DNA of 64,000 nucleotides, taken from NCBI RefSeq assembly GCF_900637055.1, contig NZ_LR134338.1, forward strand, positions 3,606,001 through 3,670,000, in the 5' to 3' direction. Below are positions 1 through 9,196 of this stretch, piece by piece (positions within the stretch are counted from its first letter, which is position 1; every line of letters starts with the position of its first letter). Source of the DNA: Brevibacillus brevis. Lineage in GTDB: Bacteria; Bacillota; Bacilli; Brevibacillales; Brevibacillaceae. The position numbers were made by a program, and so were the translations under genes. The notes beneath the pieces were generated by a model. The model was given only the letters and a program-made list of their open reading frames with translations. It did no database searches and was not told the origin of the DNA.

Positions 1-241
1 AGCGAATGGTTGCAACAATTTGCTCTACTGGTGATGCGAGGAAAATGACATTTGCTTCTCGAACTGCGGTCTGCAAATCAGTTGTGCCAGCATGAATGAC
101 ACCAAGAGTCAGTGCTTTATCCAAACAATCCTGACGTAAATCGTAGCCGACTACCCGAATATTCGGATCACGTCGCATAGACAGCGCGATTGAGCCGCCG
201 ATCAACCCGACGCCGATTACAGTAATGGTGGTTTTTTTCAT
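1..241 (-). CDS. tyrA: Prephenate dehydrogenase TyrA, N-terminal part
   Basis: Converts prephenate to 4-hydroxyphenylpyruvate with NAD in tyrosine synthesis. Only the first 80 codons lie in the window; the gene runs off the left edge. The ATG at 241 is followed by a Rossmann dinucleotide-binding start, VIGVGLIGGSIA, and then VVGYD, typical of the family. A GGAAGG-rich stretch and GTGGAG precede the start. It lies 69 bases downstream of hisC and is the last visible gene of the aro-trp-his-tyr supraoperon, as in Bacillus subtilis. Identification rests on the nucleotide-binding fold plus synteny; the catalytic domain is not visible. Confidence 0.9.
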   Translation of the reverse strand, partial: MKKTTITVIGVGLIGGSIALSMRRDPNIRVVGYDLRQDCLDKALTLGVIHAGTTDLQTAVREANVIFLASPVEQIVATIR

Positions 242-310
242 CTCCACTCTCTATCCTTCCTTCATCTCTCTTAGACAAAGATGCCGAGGCATGCCCGGCA
301 TCTTCGTCCT

Positions 311-1405
311 CTATTTCAATGCTCCAGTCACGATTTCTTGTAAGACAGAAAGAATCTTATCATTTTGCTCTTTGGTCCCGATGGTAATACGTTGAAAACC
401 TGGGAAGCCTAGCGCATTACCAGAGCGAACGATGATGCCTTGAGAGAGCAGCTTCTTGAATACTTCATCAGAATCCCTTTTCAAATCAACCAAGATAAAG
501 TTGGTCTGAGATGGATAGTAGGAGAGTCCCCACTCGTCAAAGGAATCGGTAAACTGCTTCATGCCTTCACGGTTACGATCGCGGCATGCTTTCACAAATT
601 CCTGGTCTTGCAACGCCGCACGTGCTGCTACTTGGCCAAGTGTGCCTGTATTGAACGGCTCACGCACATGTTCCAGAGAGGAAATAAGCTCTTCTGACGC
701 GATACCGTAACCGATACGAAGAGCAGCCAGACCGTAGATTTTGGAGAACGTACGCAAAATAATCAGGTTTGGATACTCAGCGAGCATCGGTACTGTTTGT
801 GGATATTCTGGATCAACCACATACTCGTAGTAAGCCTCATCCAAAACGACCAGCACGTTTTTGGGAACCTTTTTCAGAAAAGCTTCCAACTCGGATGTTG
901 TTACAATCGTGCCAGACGGATTGTTCGGGTTACATATCCATACGACCTTCGTTTGTTCGTTGACGGCAGCCGCCATCGCTTCGAGATCGTGAACGCCATC
1001 TTTCAACGGCACCTCAATCAAGTCTGCTCCTTCAATAATCCCATTTGAGCGATATTGCGAGAACGTTTGCGTCGCCATGACTGCGTTTGTTCCTTCGCCC
1101 AAAAAAGCACGAGAGATCATCAACAGAATTTCATCAGACCCGTTTCCGAAAAACAATTGGCCTGGTTTGACTCCGAGGAAGTCAGCAAGATCCCAGCGCA
1201 GATTAAGGCTTGCACCGTCTGGATAAAGAGCCAAATTGTCCAACTGTTCCGCAATGGCAGCTTTCGCCTTCGGTGAGGAACCAAAAGGATTTTCGTTGGA
1301 CGCCAGCTTGATGACTTCGGTCAAACCAAATTCACGTTTCACGTCATCAATGGGCTTGCCAGGTTGATATACCGGGGCATTGAGTATGCGTTGTTTCGGT
1401 TGCAT
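311..1405 (-). CDS. hisC: Histidinol-phosphate aminotransferase HisC
   Basis: PLP-dependent class I/II aminotransferase of 364 residues. It acts on imidazole-acetol phosphate in histidine synthesis. In Bacillus the same enzyme also transaminates 4-hydroxyphenylpyruvate and phenylpyruvate, which explains its place between trpA and tyrA. Visible motifs are LASNENPFG near residue 38, the ICNPNNPSG loop near 157, LDEAYYEY near 188, and the Schiff-base lysine K222 in TFSKIYGLAALRIGYG. The ATG at 1405 follows GGAGTGAACGTGG. Length is normal for the family. No sign of damage. Confidence 0.95.
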   Translation of the reverse strand: MQPKQRILNAPVYQPGKPIDDVKREFGLTEVIKLASNENPFGSSPKAKAAIAEQLDNLALYPDGASLNLRWDLADFLGVKPGQLFFGNGSDEILLMISRAFLGEGTNAVMATQTFSQYRSNGIIEGADLIEVPLKDGVHDLEAMAAAVNEQTKVVWICNPNNPSGTIVTTSELEAFLKKVPKNVLVVLDEAYYEYVVDPEYPQTVPMLAEYPNLIILRTFSKIYGLAALRIGYGIASEELISSLEHVREPFNTGTLGQVAARAALQDQEFVKACRDRNREGMKQFTDSFDEWGLSYYPSQTNFILVDLKRDSDEVFKKLLSQGIIVRSGNALGFPGFQRITIGTKEQNDKILSVLQEIVTGALK

Positions 1406-1434
1406 CCACGTTCACTCCAGTCACATTTTTCCCA

Positions 1435-2253
1435 CTATTGTAGCGCACTGGCTAACTGATGTACAAAGGTTTTTATTTTTTCTACAGCTTGCGGCATCTG
1501 TTTCGGGTCTTTCAGCTGCTCAGCATGCTCCTCGATTTGCTGTACAATGGCACTTCCCACAATCACACCATTCGTATGGGGTGCTACTGCTCGTACCTGA
1601 TCCGGCGTGGATATTCCGAAGCCTACAGCAGTAGGAACCGATGTACTGGCCTTTACTCGTTCCAGAAAATCTGCCAAATCCTCTCGCAGGTCGGTACGGG
1701 CACCCGTCACACCAAGCGACGATACACAATAAAGAAATCCGGTTGCTTGGGCGCCAATCGTATTGATTCTGGAACTGGAAGTTGGTGCCACCAGCGAAAT
1801 GACATGAATGCCATGCTGTTTTGCAGCGGTTACTGCTGGACCGTTTTCCTCAATCGGCAAATCAGGAATGACAACACCGTCCGCACCATAGGCAGCGAGA
1901 TCGGCAAAAAAGCGCTCGATGCCATATTGTAAAACTGGATTAAAGTAGGTGAACAGGACGATGGAAGCCTCCATACCTGATTCGCGGAGCCTTTTGACCA
2001 AATGCAAAGCATCCCCGATCGTCACGCCATTTTTCAGCGCACGCTCTGAAGCCCGTTGTATCGTTGGGCCGTCTGCCAAAGGATCGGAGTAAGGGACACC
2101 GAGCTCGATGAGATCAGCGCCTGCTTCGACCATCGCTTTTACAAGATGAAAGGTTGCTTCTATGGAAGGATCGCCTACCGTTAGAAACGGGATGAATCGT
2201 TTGCGATCACGATCCGCGAATAATTGATCGATTCTGTTAAGAGCTGTCGCCAT
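1435..2253 (-). CDS. trpA: Tryptophan synthase alpha subunit TrpA
   Basis: Cleaves indole-3-glycerol phosphate to indole and glyceraldehyde 3-phosphate; indole is passed to TrpB. The 272 residues form a TIM barrel with FLTVGDP near residue 24. The catalytic pair matches E. coli E49 and D60: here E50 in LIELGVPYSDP and D61 in LADGP. The phosphate-binding GFGIS and GVIVGSAIV segments are near the C terminus. It starts 2 bases after trpB ends, so the two genes are translated together. Last trp gene of the operon. Confidence 0.96.
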   Translation of the reverse strand: MATALNRIDQLFADRDRKRFIPFLTVGDPSIEATFHLVKAMVEAGADLIELGVPYSDPLADGPTIQRASERALKNGVTIGDALHLVKRLRESGMEASIVLFTYFNPVLQYGIERFFADLAAYGADGVVIPDLPIEENGPAVTAAKQHGIHVISLVAPTSSSRINTIGAQATGFLYCVSSLGVTGARTDLREDLADFLERVKASTSVPTAVGFGISTPDQVRAVAPHTNGVIVGSAIVQQIEEHAEQLKDPKQMPQAVEKIKTFVHQLASALQ

Positions 2254-2255
2254 GA

Positions 2256-3476
2256 TTACTCTCCCCCTTCTGCTGTCAGGGCTTCTTGAATAGTCAGTAC
2301 GTCCTTGTCGCCTCGACCGGACAAACAGATTACTAATATTTTGTCTGAAGACATCTCTTTCGCACGTTTTATCGCTTCAGCTATCGCATGTGCGCTCTCC
2401 AACGCTGGAATGATGCCTTCCGTTTGACAAAGTACTTGTACTGCCTCGAGTGCTTCCGCATCTGTTACCGATGTATAGGTCACTCTTCCAGTGTCTTTGA
2501 GATAGGCGTGCTCAGGTCCTACGCCCGGATAATCCAAGCCAGCCGAAATCGAATGCGCTTCTTGCACTTGGCCGCATTCATCCTGCAACAAGTAGGTCAA
2601 GGAACCGTGGATGACTCCTGGGCGTCCAAGTGTTAGTGTTGCCGCATGCTTTTCGGTATCGATTCCTTTTCCTGCCGCTTCTACCCCTCTGAGCGCAACA
2701 GACTCATCCTGTATGAACGGATAAAACATGCCAATCGCATTGCTGCCTCCCCCAACGCAAGCAACGACCTCGTCTGGAAGCCTTCTGAGCATTTGCAGGA
2801 CTTGACTGCGCGTCTCTTCACCGATAATTTTTTGGAATTCGCGAACCATGTACGGGTATGGATGTGGACCAACGACAGATCCGATGACATAAAACGTTTC
2901 ATCGACATGGGAAACCCAATGGCGGATCGCTTCGTTTGTCGCATCCTTAAGTGTACGTGAGCCGGAAACCGCAGGGATAACTTCGGCTCCAAGCAGCTTC
3001 ATCCGAAAAACATTCAACGACTGGCGACGAATATCTTCTTCCCCCATGAACACCTTGCAGGAGAGTCCGAGCTTTGCCGCAACGGTTGCACTTGCCACTC
3101 CGTGCTGACCAGCGCCCGTTTCGGCAATAATTGATTTTTTGCCCATGCGCTTCGCAAGCAATGCTTGGCCCAATGCATTGTTCAATTTATGTGCACCTGT
3201 ATGGTTGAGATCTTCTCGTTTCAAATAGATTTGGGCGCCGCCGACCGCTTTCGTCAAACGCTCTGCATAGGTGAGCGGGGTAGGGCGTCCAGCATACTCG
3301 CTGAGCAGTCCATTCAATTCTTGAACAAATGCGGGGTCACGACGTGCTTCTTCAAAAGCAATCTCGAGCTCTGTCACTGCATTCATCAAGGTTTCCGGAA
3401 TAAACTTGCCTCCGAAGGCACCAAATCGTCCGTTTTCGTCAGGCACGACTCGCGTAGTTGTTTGAATGTTGTTCAT
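2256..3476 (-). CDS. trpB: Tryptophan synthase beta subunit TrpB
   Basis: Condenses indole with serine to tryptophan using PLP; forms an alpha2-beta2 complex with TrpA. The 406 residues start [15 protein letters not shown], the hallmark of TrpB1. The PLP lysine is K97 in the [10 protein letters not shown] motif, and GGGSNAIG binds the cofactor phosphate. The ATG at 3476 is preceded by AAGGGTG at a good distance and lies inside the end of trpF, so the genes overlap by 38 bases, a long overlap for this operon. Normal length. Confidence 0.97.
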   Translation of the reverse strand: MNNIQTTTRVVPDENGRFGAFGGKFIPETLMNAVTELEIAFEEARRDPAFVQELNGLLSEYAGRPTPLTYAERLTKAVGGAQIYLKREDLNHTGAHKLNNALGQALLAKRMGKKSIIAETGAGQHGVASATVAAKLGLSCKVFMGEEDIRRQSLNVFRMKLLGAEVIPAVSGSRTLKDATNEAIRHWVSHVDETFYVIGSVVGPHPYPYMVREFQKIIGEETRSQVLQMLRRLPDEVVACVGGGSNAIGMFYPFIQDESVALRGVEAAGKGIDTEKHAATLTLGRPGVIHGSLTYLLQDECGQVQEAHSISAGLDYPGVGPEHAYLKDTGRVTYTSVTDAEALEAVQVLCQTEGIIPALESAHAIAEAIKRAKEMSSDKILVICLSGRGDKDVLTIQEALTAEGGE

Positions 3477-4107
3477 GCGCCTTCACCCTTTCCACCAATG
3501 TTTTTATTTTTTCGGCGTCTTTTTCGCCATCCGTCTCTACTCCACTGGACACATCGACTATCCCTACCTGATACTGTCCCATTAATTCTCCGACATTCTC
3601 CGCATGAATCCCTCCAGCAATGATGCAGTCTGCTTCCTCGCATGCTGCTTGCAACGTAGGGATTTGCTCCCACGAAAACTTTTTCCCTGTGCCACCTGCT
3701 TGACTTGGGTCATACGTATCAAACAAAAAGGCACTGACAATACCTCGATAGGATTGGATTGCTTGCGCAGCATCCGCTTCTCCGCCCACTGCCAACGCCT
3801 TCCATACCGGAATGGCGAACCGCTCCCGAACTTGTTGGCAAAATTGTGGCGTCTCCTGTCCATGCAATTGGATCACGGCTAACGGTGCCTTGCTTAGCAC
3901 TTCCTCCAACTCCTCCATCGAAGGATTCACGAACACACCAACAGCAGGAGGATGGCCCGGAACGGCTGCAAGCAAATGTCCAGCAGTCTGAGCATCAACT
4001 TTTCGCTTACTTGGGGCAAAAACAAGGCCTACATAATCGACCTCCAGCTCTTTTAACTGTGCAAGTGTTTCCGCTCGTTTAATCCCACATATTTTCAAAT
4101 GAGTCAT
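3439..4107 (-). CDS. trpF: Phosphoribosylanthranilate isomerase TrpF
   Basis: Third step of tryptophan synthesis, an Amadori rearrangement of phosphoribosylanthranilate. A 222-residue TIM barrel opening with the family signature LKICGIK (catalytic cysteine C7) and [12 protein letters not shown]. The conserved aspartate is in LFDTYD near residue 140, with [11 protein letters not shown] and VDVSSGVE near the C terminus. Its ATG overlaps the trpC stop (ATGA type, 4 bases). The last 12 codons overlap trpB. TrpF is a separate gene here, as in Bacillus, not fused to trpC as in enterics. Confidence 0.95.
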   Translation of the reverse strand: MTHLKICGIKRAETLAQLKELEVDYVGLVFAPSKRKVDAQTAGHLLAAVPGHPPAVGVFVNPSMEELEEVLSKAPLAVIQLHGQETPQFCQQVRERFAIPVWKALAVGGEADAAQAIQSYRGIVSAFLFDTYDPSQAGGTGKKFSWEQIPTLQAACEEADCIIAGGIHAENVGELMGQYQVGIVDVSSGVETDGEKDAEKIKTLVERVKAHEQHSNNYASRA

Positions 4108-4904
4108 ACACTCACCTCTGGTGCTGCTTCTCCCACAAGATCAATGACTGAGCGCTCTACGTCTGCTTGGCGCATGAAATGCTCTCCGACCAGCACAGCC
4201 CGGGCACCTGCACTTCTTACATTCTCTATATCCGCTGGTGTCGAAATTCCACTCTCGCTCACGATTGTCAATGACGCAGGCAGTTCTGCAATCAACTCGT
4301 GCGTAACGGCCAGGTCAGTTTGAAACGTATTTAAGTTTCGATTGTTGATCCCGAGCAATTTCGGTTCCATTGCTTGAAAAACAAGCTCGCATTCGCGTTT
4401 GTCATGGACCTCAACCAGTACATCCATGCCCAGCTCCTCGGCCGTTTGGTTCAGGTGGCGAAGCGTATCCCGATCGAGAATGGCTGCAATAAGCAATACA
4501 CAATCAGCGCCTGCTGCTCTTGCTTCCACGACTTGAATTTCATCCAGTAGAAAGTCTTTTCTGAGTAACGGGCGATCAATTGCCTCGTGAATTTGTCGTA
4601 GATAGCTCAAGCTCCCTTGAAAAAAGGACTCGTCTGTCAAAACAGACAAGCATTCTGCCCGAGCGGCCTGATAAGCCTTCGCGATGCTCACTGCCTGGAA
4701 ATCAGGTCGGATCAATCCTTTGGACGGGGATGCTTTTTTTACTTCGGCAATTACGCTTACAGGCCGTACACTCGTCTCCAGTGCTTGACGAAATCCGCGT
4801 GGACGTTGGACTTCCTTCGCTGCAAAAAGCAATGCTGAAACTGTTGTATCTGTATAAAGACGTGCAATCTCTTCGCGTTTCTTCTCTACGATTTTACGAA
4901 GCAT
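4104..4904 (-). CDS. trpC: Indole-3-glycerol phosphate synthase TrpC
   Basis: Converts CdRP to indole-3-glycerol phosphate with loss of CO2 and water. The 266-residue TIM barrel shows VIAEVKKASPSKG with the catalytic lysines near residue 55, LLRKDFLLDEIQ near 114, and GINNRNLNTF near 185. SESGIS and AVLVGEHFM complete the phosphate-binding site. The start lies 11 bases inside trpD and the stop overlaps trpF, indicating translational coupling. Ordinary length and no fusion. Confidence 0.95.
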   Translation of the reverse strand: MLRKIVEKKREEIARLYTDTTVSALLFAAKEVQRPRGFRQALETSVRPVSVIAEVKKASPSKGLIRPDFQAVSIAKAYQAARAECLSVLTDESFFQGSLSYLRQIHEAIDRPLLRKDFLLDEIQVVEARAAGADCVLLIAAILDRDTLRHLNQTAEELGMDVLVEVHDKRECELVFQAMEPKLLGINNRNLNTFQTDLAVTHELIAELPASLTIVSESGISTPADIENVRSAGARAVLVGEHFMRQADVERSVIDLVGEAAPEVSV

Positions 4905-5919
4905 GAATCATACCTCCTGCGATGTGACGAACGTGCTCGAGCTTGCGCATGACCAGTCCGCCGTCGATCAGTTCCGCTGCACGTATCACTCCTGTTTCAA
5001 TCGAGCTAACTCGATCTGCGAGATAGAGGATCGCTCCCGCATTCAGCAATACGATGTCGCGGGCTGCCCCACGTGCACCGGAAAACACGTCGTGAATGAT
5101 CTTGGCATTCTCATTGGCATCACCGCCGCGCAAAGCATCCTTTTCATGTCTGCGCAGACCGCACTGCTCTGGCTCGATTTCATAAGTCAAAATACGCCCA
5201 TCCCGCAACTCGGCAATATGACTCGTTCCCGTAACGGTCAATTCATCCAGACCATCCGAGCCTGCAACAACTAGAGCTCTGTTCACATCGAGCTCGTGTA
5301 AGACTGCGGCTACATTTGGAAGCAGCTTGGCATCATAAACGCCCATCAGCTGATGGCTGGCACCTGCTGGATTCGTCAATGGTCCCAGCAAGTTAAACAC
5401 CGTACGAATCGCCAATTCTTTTCGCGGACCAGCCGCATGCTTCATCGCTTGGTGGTACAGGGGAGCGAAGAGGAAGCAGAGATTGGTTGCACGCAGGCAG
5501 TCTGCGGCGTCCTTTGGAGATAAATTGACGGGCACTCCCAACGCTTCCAACACATCAGCACTGCCGCTTTTGCTGGAAACCGCACGATTCCCATGCTTGG
5601 CGATGCGTACACCGTCAGCTGCTGCGACAATTGCACTCGCCGTCGAAATGTTAAAGGTATGACTTCCGTCTCCGCCTGTTCCGCAAGTGTCTACCAGACC
5701 TGGCAGATCGATCGGAAAACTCATCGCCCGTGCTCTCATGGCTTTAGCAAAACCAATAATCTCTTCCACTTGCTCGCCTTTCAAGCGAAGACTCGCTAAA
5801 AATGCACCAATTTGAGCTGGAGTTGCCTTTCCGTCCATAATCTCGCCCATGGCCTCTTCTGCAACCGTCCGTGTTAAGTGCTTCCCAAGCAGAATTTGTT
5901 CCAGCGCGTATGTTAGCAT
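4894..5919 (-). CDS. trpD: Anthranilate phosphoribosyltransferase TrpD
   Basis: Transfers the phosphoribosyl group from PRPP to anthranilate. The 341 residues contain the PRPP and magnesium motif DTCGTGGDGSHTFNIST near residue 76 and KHGNRAVSSKSGSADVLEALG near 107. The basic PRAAGP-like segment is AAGPRKELAIRTVFNLLGPLTNPAG. It overlaps trpE by 7 bases and trpC by 11. No glutamine amidotransferase domain is attached; the trpG function must come from elsewhere, as in Bacillus where pabA sits in a folate operon. Confidence 0.95.
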   Translation of the reverse strand: MLTYALEQILLGKHLTRTVAEEAMGEIMDGKATPAQIGAFLASLRLKGEQVEEIIGFAKAMRARAMSFPIDLPGLVDTCGTGGDGSHTFNISTASAIVAAADGVRIAKHGNRAVSSKSGSADVLEALGVPVNLSPKDAADCLRATNLCFLFAPLYHQAMKHAAGPRKELAIRTVFNLLGPLTNPAGASHQLMGVYDAKLLPNVAAVLHELDVNRALVVAGSDGLDELTVTGTSHIAELRDGRILTYEIEPEQCGLRRHEKDALRGGDANENAKIIHDVFSGARGAARDIVLLNAGAILYLADRVSSIETGVIRAAELIDGGLVMRKLEHVRHIAGGMIHAS

Positions 5920-7427
5920 GACAACTCCACCTTTCTGACAAACATCTGTTCCGCTTTTTCTAACGCAGAGAGCATCGCTGCTGCTTTGTTCACCGTCTCT
6001 TGATATTCACTCGCAGGCACCGAGTCGGCTACGATGCCTGCACCTGCCTGTACATGTGCGTAACCATCCTGAAAGAACAACGTTCGAATCGTGATACAGC
6101 TATCGAGTGAACCATCAAACGAAATGTAGCCAATTGCTCCCGCATACAGATGGCGTGCGTCAGGTTCGAGCTCTGCAATAATTTCCATCGCCCGCAGCTT
6201 GGGAGAACCAGATACTGTCCCAGCCGGAAAAGCACTCAGCAATGCATCGAATGCGTGCAGTCCCTCACGAAGCTTGCCGGTCACATGCGAAACCATATGC
6301 ATCACATGGGAGTAGTTTTCAATAACCAATGCTTCTTCCACTTCCACGCTTCCGTAAGCAGAGACCTTTCCTACATCGTTGCGCCCTAGATCCAGCAGCA
6401 TGTAGTGCTCGGCTCTCTCCTTTTTATCTGCCAAAAGATCAGCCGCCAACGCAGCATCTTCTTGTGGGGTCGCCCCTCTTTTTCGCGTTCCTGCAATCGG
6501 CCGCATCTCTACCTTTTCATCTTCTACACGCACGAGCAGCTCTGGTGAAGTCCCGACGACTGTCTCGCCCTCGTATTCGAGATAGTACATGTACGGTGAA
6601 GGATTGAGCGTTCGCAGCAATCGATACACCGCAAAAGGATCGACATCTGTCTTTACAGAAAAACGTTGGGACAACACGACTTGAAAAATGTCGCCGGCTG
6701 CGATGTATTCTTTCGCCTGCACGACTAGTTGCTCGTATTGCTCACGCGTCATATTTGGCTGTACGGTCAATGGCGCTGGTGTATCCGCCGCAACCTGAAT
6801 GCGTTGATCCATTTCAAGCGGAGTCGAAACTTTGCTAGCCAGCTCCTCGATTCGTTCGCAGACTTGCTTGTATTTTTCGCCAATAGTGTCTGCGGTGTCA
6901 CCCGGCTCGACATGGAGATTCACAATCAATTGAATTTCCTGCTTCAAATGATCAAAGGCGATCATCTCATCGACAAACAGAAAACGCATATCTGGCACTC
7001 GTACAGCTTCCTTGCGATGTGCCGGCAAATTTTCGAAATAGCGCAGCGTATTGTAGCCGAAAAAGCCCACCGCACCACCACTGAGACGAGGCAGCCCCGG
7101 TAATTTCGGGCTTTTGTAGCGATCGGTTTCTTCACGCAAAAAGGACACGGGATTACCAGTCTGGACAAGCTTTTCACCAGTTCGATAGGAAACGGTGATT
7201 TCTTCACCTTTTGCTTCCACGATCTGAAAAGGATTCATGCCAATGAACGAAAAACGTGCCCAACGCGCACCACCTTCTACGCTCTCCAGCAAAAAGGAAT
7301 CACTCTTGCGAATCTTCTGATACAAGCGAATCGGTGTCTCCTGATCCGCTAACAGTTTCATGCTTACAGGGATAAGGGAATACGACGCCGAGAGGGTCTG
7401 AACCTCGGCTAGGGAAGGGAAATACAT
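5913..7427 (-). CDS. trpE: Anthranilate synthase component I TrpE
   Basis: First committed enzyme of tryptophan synthesis; makes anthranilate from chorismate with ammonia or with a glutaminase partner (TrpG/PabA) that is not encoded here. The 504 residues have the N-terminal domain with a feedback-like element (FLLESVEGGARWARFSF near 46) and the chorismate-binding domain with IFQVVLSQRF, the PIAGTRKRG segment, LDLGRNDVG and the C-terminal VQAGAGIVADSVP. The ATG at 7427 follows GAGGAG. That ribosome site can pair with TCTCC 10 bases upstream, so translation may also be controlled. Transcription is governed by the leader described separately. Confidence 0.96.
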   Translation of the reverse strand: MYFPSLAEVQTLSASYSLIPVSMKLLADQETPIRLYQKIRKSDSFLLESVEGGARWARFSFIGMNPFQIVEAKGEEITVSYRTGEKLVQTGNPVSFLREETDRYKSPKLPGLPRLSGGAVGFFGYNTLRYFENLPAHRKEAVRVPDMRFLFVDEMIAFDHLKQEIQLIVNLHVEPGDTADTIGEKYKQVCERIEELASKVSTPLEMDQRIQVAADTPAPLTVQPNMTREQYEQLVVQAKEYIAAGDIFQVVLSQRFSVKTDVDPFAVYRLLRTLNPSPYMYYLEYEGETVVGTSPELLVRVEDEKVEMRPIAGTRKRGATPQEDAALAADLLADKKERAEHYMLLDLGRNDVGKVSAYGSVEVEEALVIENYSHVMHMVSHVTGKLREGLHAFDALLSAFPAGTVSGSPKLRAMEIIAELEPDARHLYAGAIGYISFDGSLDSCITIRTLFFQDGYAHVQAGAGIVADSVPASEYQETVNKAAAMLSALEKAEQMFVRKVELSC

Positions 7428-7685
7428 GGGCTCTCATCTCCTCAATTAGTGGGAGAGAAAAGGGAATAAGCATTCACCTTTTCTACACCCGCATCCTAGA
7501 GCGAGAGGTAGGGGGGAGAAATTTTTGTATACAAAAAAATCCAGACAAAGAGACCTGGATAGGGTGTCAATATGTACCCAGCCTTCTCTTCTCTCCTCAG
7601 CCTAACTCATCTCAACTCTGCTCAACTCATTCTCTGCTCTCAGCCGGCTTTTGCTTATTACCGGAAAAACGAGACGCTCTCGTTT
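7428..7685 (-). ncRNA. trp operon leader with TRAP-binding attenuator
   Basis: The untranslated leader between the predicted transcript start (about 7684) and trpE. It opens with a stem-loop at 7667-7685 (arms AAACGAGA and TCTCGTTT), like the 5' stem-loop of the B. subtilis trp leader. Then come eleven NAG triplets between 7641 and 7586, reading on the minus strand: ten GAG and one UAG, mostly 2-3 bases apart. The segment CTGGGTA (7581-7575) can pair with TATCCAG (7561-7555) as an antiterminator, and its 5' side can extend into the last GAG repeats. That pairing excludes the terminator at 7560-7533. Known biology of TRAP (MtrB): tryptophan-bound TRAP wraps the triplets, blocks the antiterminator and lets the terminator form. 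No T-box motif is present. Confidence 0.88.
7533..7560 (-). terminator. trp leader attenuator terminator
   Basis: Stem ATCCAG (7560-7555) with CTGGAT (7544-7539), a 10-base loop, then a run of seven T on the minus strand. The 5' arm is shared with the antiterminator, which makes the two structures mutually exclusive. Confidence 0.85.
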
Positions 7686-7690
7686 CACTT

Positions 7691-7719
7691 ATGGTAAAAG
7701 AGAGCGCCCTAATTGTCAA
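7691..7719 (-). promoter_or_regulatory. trpE operon sigma-A promoter
   Basis: TTGACA (7719-7714) and TACCAT (7696-7691) separated by 17 bases. The -35 box overlaps the aroH stop codon. The expected start, near 7684, falls at the base of the leader's first stem-loop. This gives the trp genes their own promoter in addition to read-through from aroC-aroB-aroH. Confidence 0.8.
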
Positions 7720-8093
7720 CCGCGATTTGTCAAATCCGGGCGCAGCTTGACTGCTTCACGCAAAAAGACGTGATGAATGTCTTTTGCTGTCTTGTCTGTA
7801 TTCACATGCATCATGACACGAATACACAGCGGCAAGCCACCCGGCACCGGGATTTCTCTTGCACACATGAGTGGCACATATTGCCAAGCTTCTCCTTCAA
7901 GCAGGCGGGCCGCTTGAGCAGGGAAGGTCGCACAGAGGTCCTCTGTCGTCGTGATAATAATGCTGCCAATGTCTTCGGGGTTTACTTCATTGCGGCTTAC
8001 CATTTCCTCCAACAACCATTTTGTAGAGGAGACAATCTCTTCGCGCGTATCGGCTTCCACCGTAACAGCGCCTCTGATTCCTCTCATTCCCAT
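7716..8093 (-). CDS. aroH: Chorismate mutase AroH
   Basis: Monofunctional chorismate mutase of the AroH class, 125 residues, rearranging chorismate to prephenate for tyrosine and phenylalanine. The sequence begins MRGIRGAVTVEAD after MG and contains the active-site residues of the Bacillus trimeric enzyme: R in RGIRGA, E near residue 80 in LMCAREIPVPGGLPLCIRV, and the downstream arginine. It starts 2 bases after aroB ends, with GGAGGGATAAGG before the ATG. Its stop codon is part of the trp promoter. Confidence 0.94.
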   Translation of the reverse strand: MGMRGIRGAVTVEADTREEIVSSTKWLLEEMVSRNEVNPEDIGSIIITTTEDLCATFPAQAARLLEGEAWQYVPLMCAREIPVPGGLPLCIRVMMHVNTDKTAKDIHHVFLREAVKLRPDLTNRG

Positions 8094-8095
8094 CC

Positions 8096-9196
8096 TTATC
8101 CCTCCACTTCTTCTCTCATGACTCCCAGTATGAGTTCTTCTTCTATATTTTTGACGACTTCAACCTGCCCGATTGCCCTAGGCAACACCAAGGCCAGCTT
8201 TCCGCCTACCGTCTTTTTGTCTCGTTTCATGGCTTCTAGCACAGCTTCTGGCGAGAGATTGCCCGGCCACGCCGTTGGCAGATGGAACAATTCCAGCATC
8301 CGTTTCGTGCGATTGTATACACCTGTCTCGGCAAAACCAATCCGTTCTGCTACCTTGGCTGCCAAACACATCCCAATTGAGATGGCTTCCCCATGATTCA
8401 GGGTGGAGTAAGCAGACAGCGCTTCAAACGCATGACCAAACGTATGACCCAAATTAAGCAATGCACGCTGCCCTTGCTCTGTCTCGTCTTGAGAAACGAT
8501 AGCCGCTTTGACTGCACAACCTTTTTCAATGGCTTTCCCTAATAATTCTGAATCGAGTTGCCATAGCAAATCAGCGTTGTCTTCCAGCCAATCTACAAAG
8601 GCAGCATCGGCGATGAGTCCGTGCTTCACAACCTCTGCAAAACCTGCTGCGACTTCACGCTTCGGTAAGCTATGCAATGCTTTCGTGTCGTAAATGACAA
8701 CTTTGGGCTGATGGAAAGCACCAATGAGATTTTTTCCGAGCGGATGATTGATCGCTACTTTTCCACCAACCGAACTATCATGTGCGAGCAAGGTAGTCGG
8801 CAATTGAACGAAATCAATGCCGCGCATGTACGTAGCAGCCACAAATCCAGCCAAGTCTCCGACGACTCCACCACCGAGAGCCAATACAGCGGACTTCCTG
8901 TCCAGCCCTGCATCAATTGCCTCTGTCATCAAACGTTCGTAGACAGCCAGGCTCTTCGATTGTTCTCCAGCAGCGATGACAGCTGAGTGGACCTGGTACC
9001 CATGCTGCCGCAAAACATCGAGCAAAGGCTCTACGTAATGAACGGCTACATTCTCATCTGTAACAATCATCAGCTTGCTAGTAGAAGCAATTCCTGCCTC
9101 TACTAGCAACGCTGCTGCCTGGTGCAAAAGACCGTCGCCTATCACAATCTGGTAGGAACGCTCCCCCAGCTCAACAGTCAGCTTCTCTACACCCAT
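8096..9196 (-). CDS. aroB: 3-dehydroquinate synthase AroB
   Basis: Second shikimate-pathway enzyme; converts DAHP to 3-dehydroquinate using NAD and a metal ion. The 366 residues show the NAD-binding ALGGGVVGDLAGFVAATYMRG region near 105 and VGGKVAINHPLGKN near 143. Metal ligands are in AEVVKHGLI (E187 region) and the histidines of LNLGHTFGHAFE near 247 and LNHGEAI. The start codon shares one base with the aroC stop. Length fits the family. Confidence 0.95.
   Translation of the reverse strand: MGVEKLTVELGERSYQIVIGDGLLHQAAALLVEAGIASTSKLMIVTDENVAVHYVEPLLDVLRQHGYQVHSAVIAAGEQSKSLAVYERLMTEAIDAGLDRKSAVLALGGGVVGDLAGFVAATYMRGIDFVQLPTTLLAHDSSVGGKVAINHPLGKNLIGAFHQPKVVIYDTKALHSLPKREVAAGFAEVVKHGLIADAAFVDWLEDNADLLWQLDSELLGKAIEKGCAVKAAIVSQDETEQGQRALLNLGHTFGHAFEALSAYSTLNHGEAISIGMCLAAKVAERIGFAETGVYNRTKRMLELFHLPTAWPGNLSPEAVLEAMKRDKKTVGGKLALVLPRAIGQVEVVKNIEEELILGVMREEVEG

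Noticed and set aside
7428-7685. T-box or leader-peptide control of the trp operon
   Set aside because: There is no GGTGGCACCGCG-type T-box sequence and no short frame with tandem Trp codons; the NAG triplets explain the layout.
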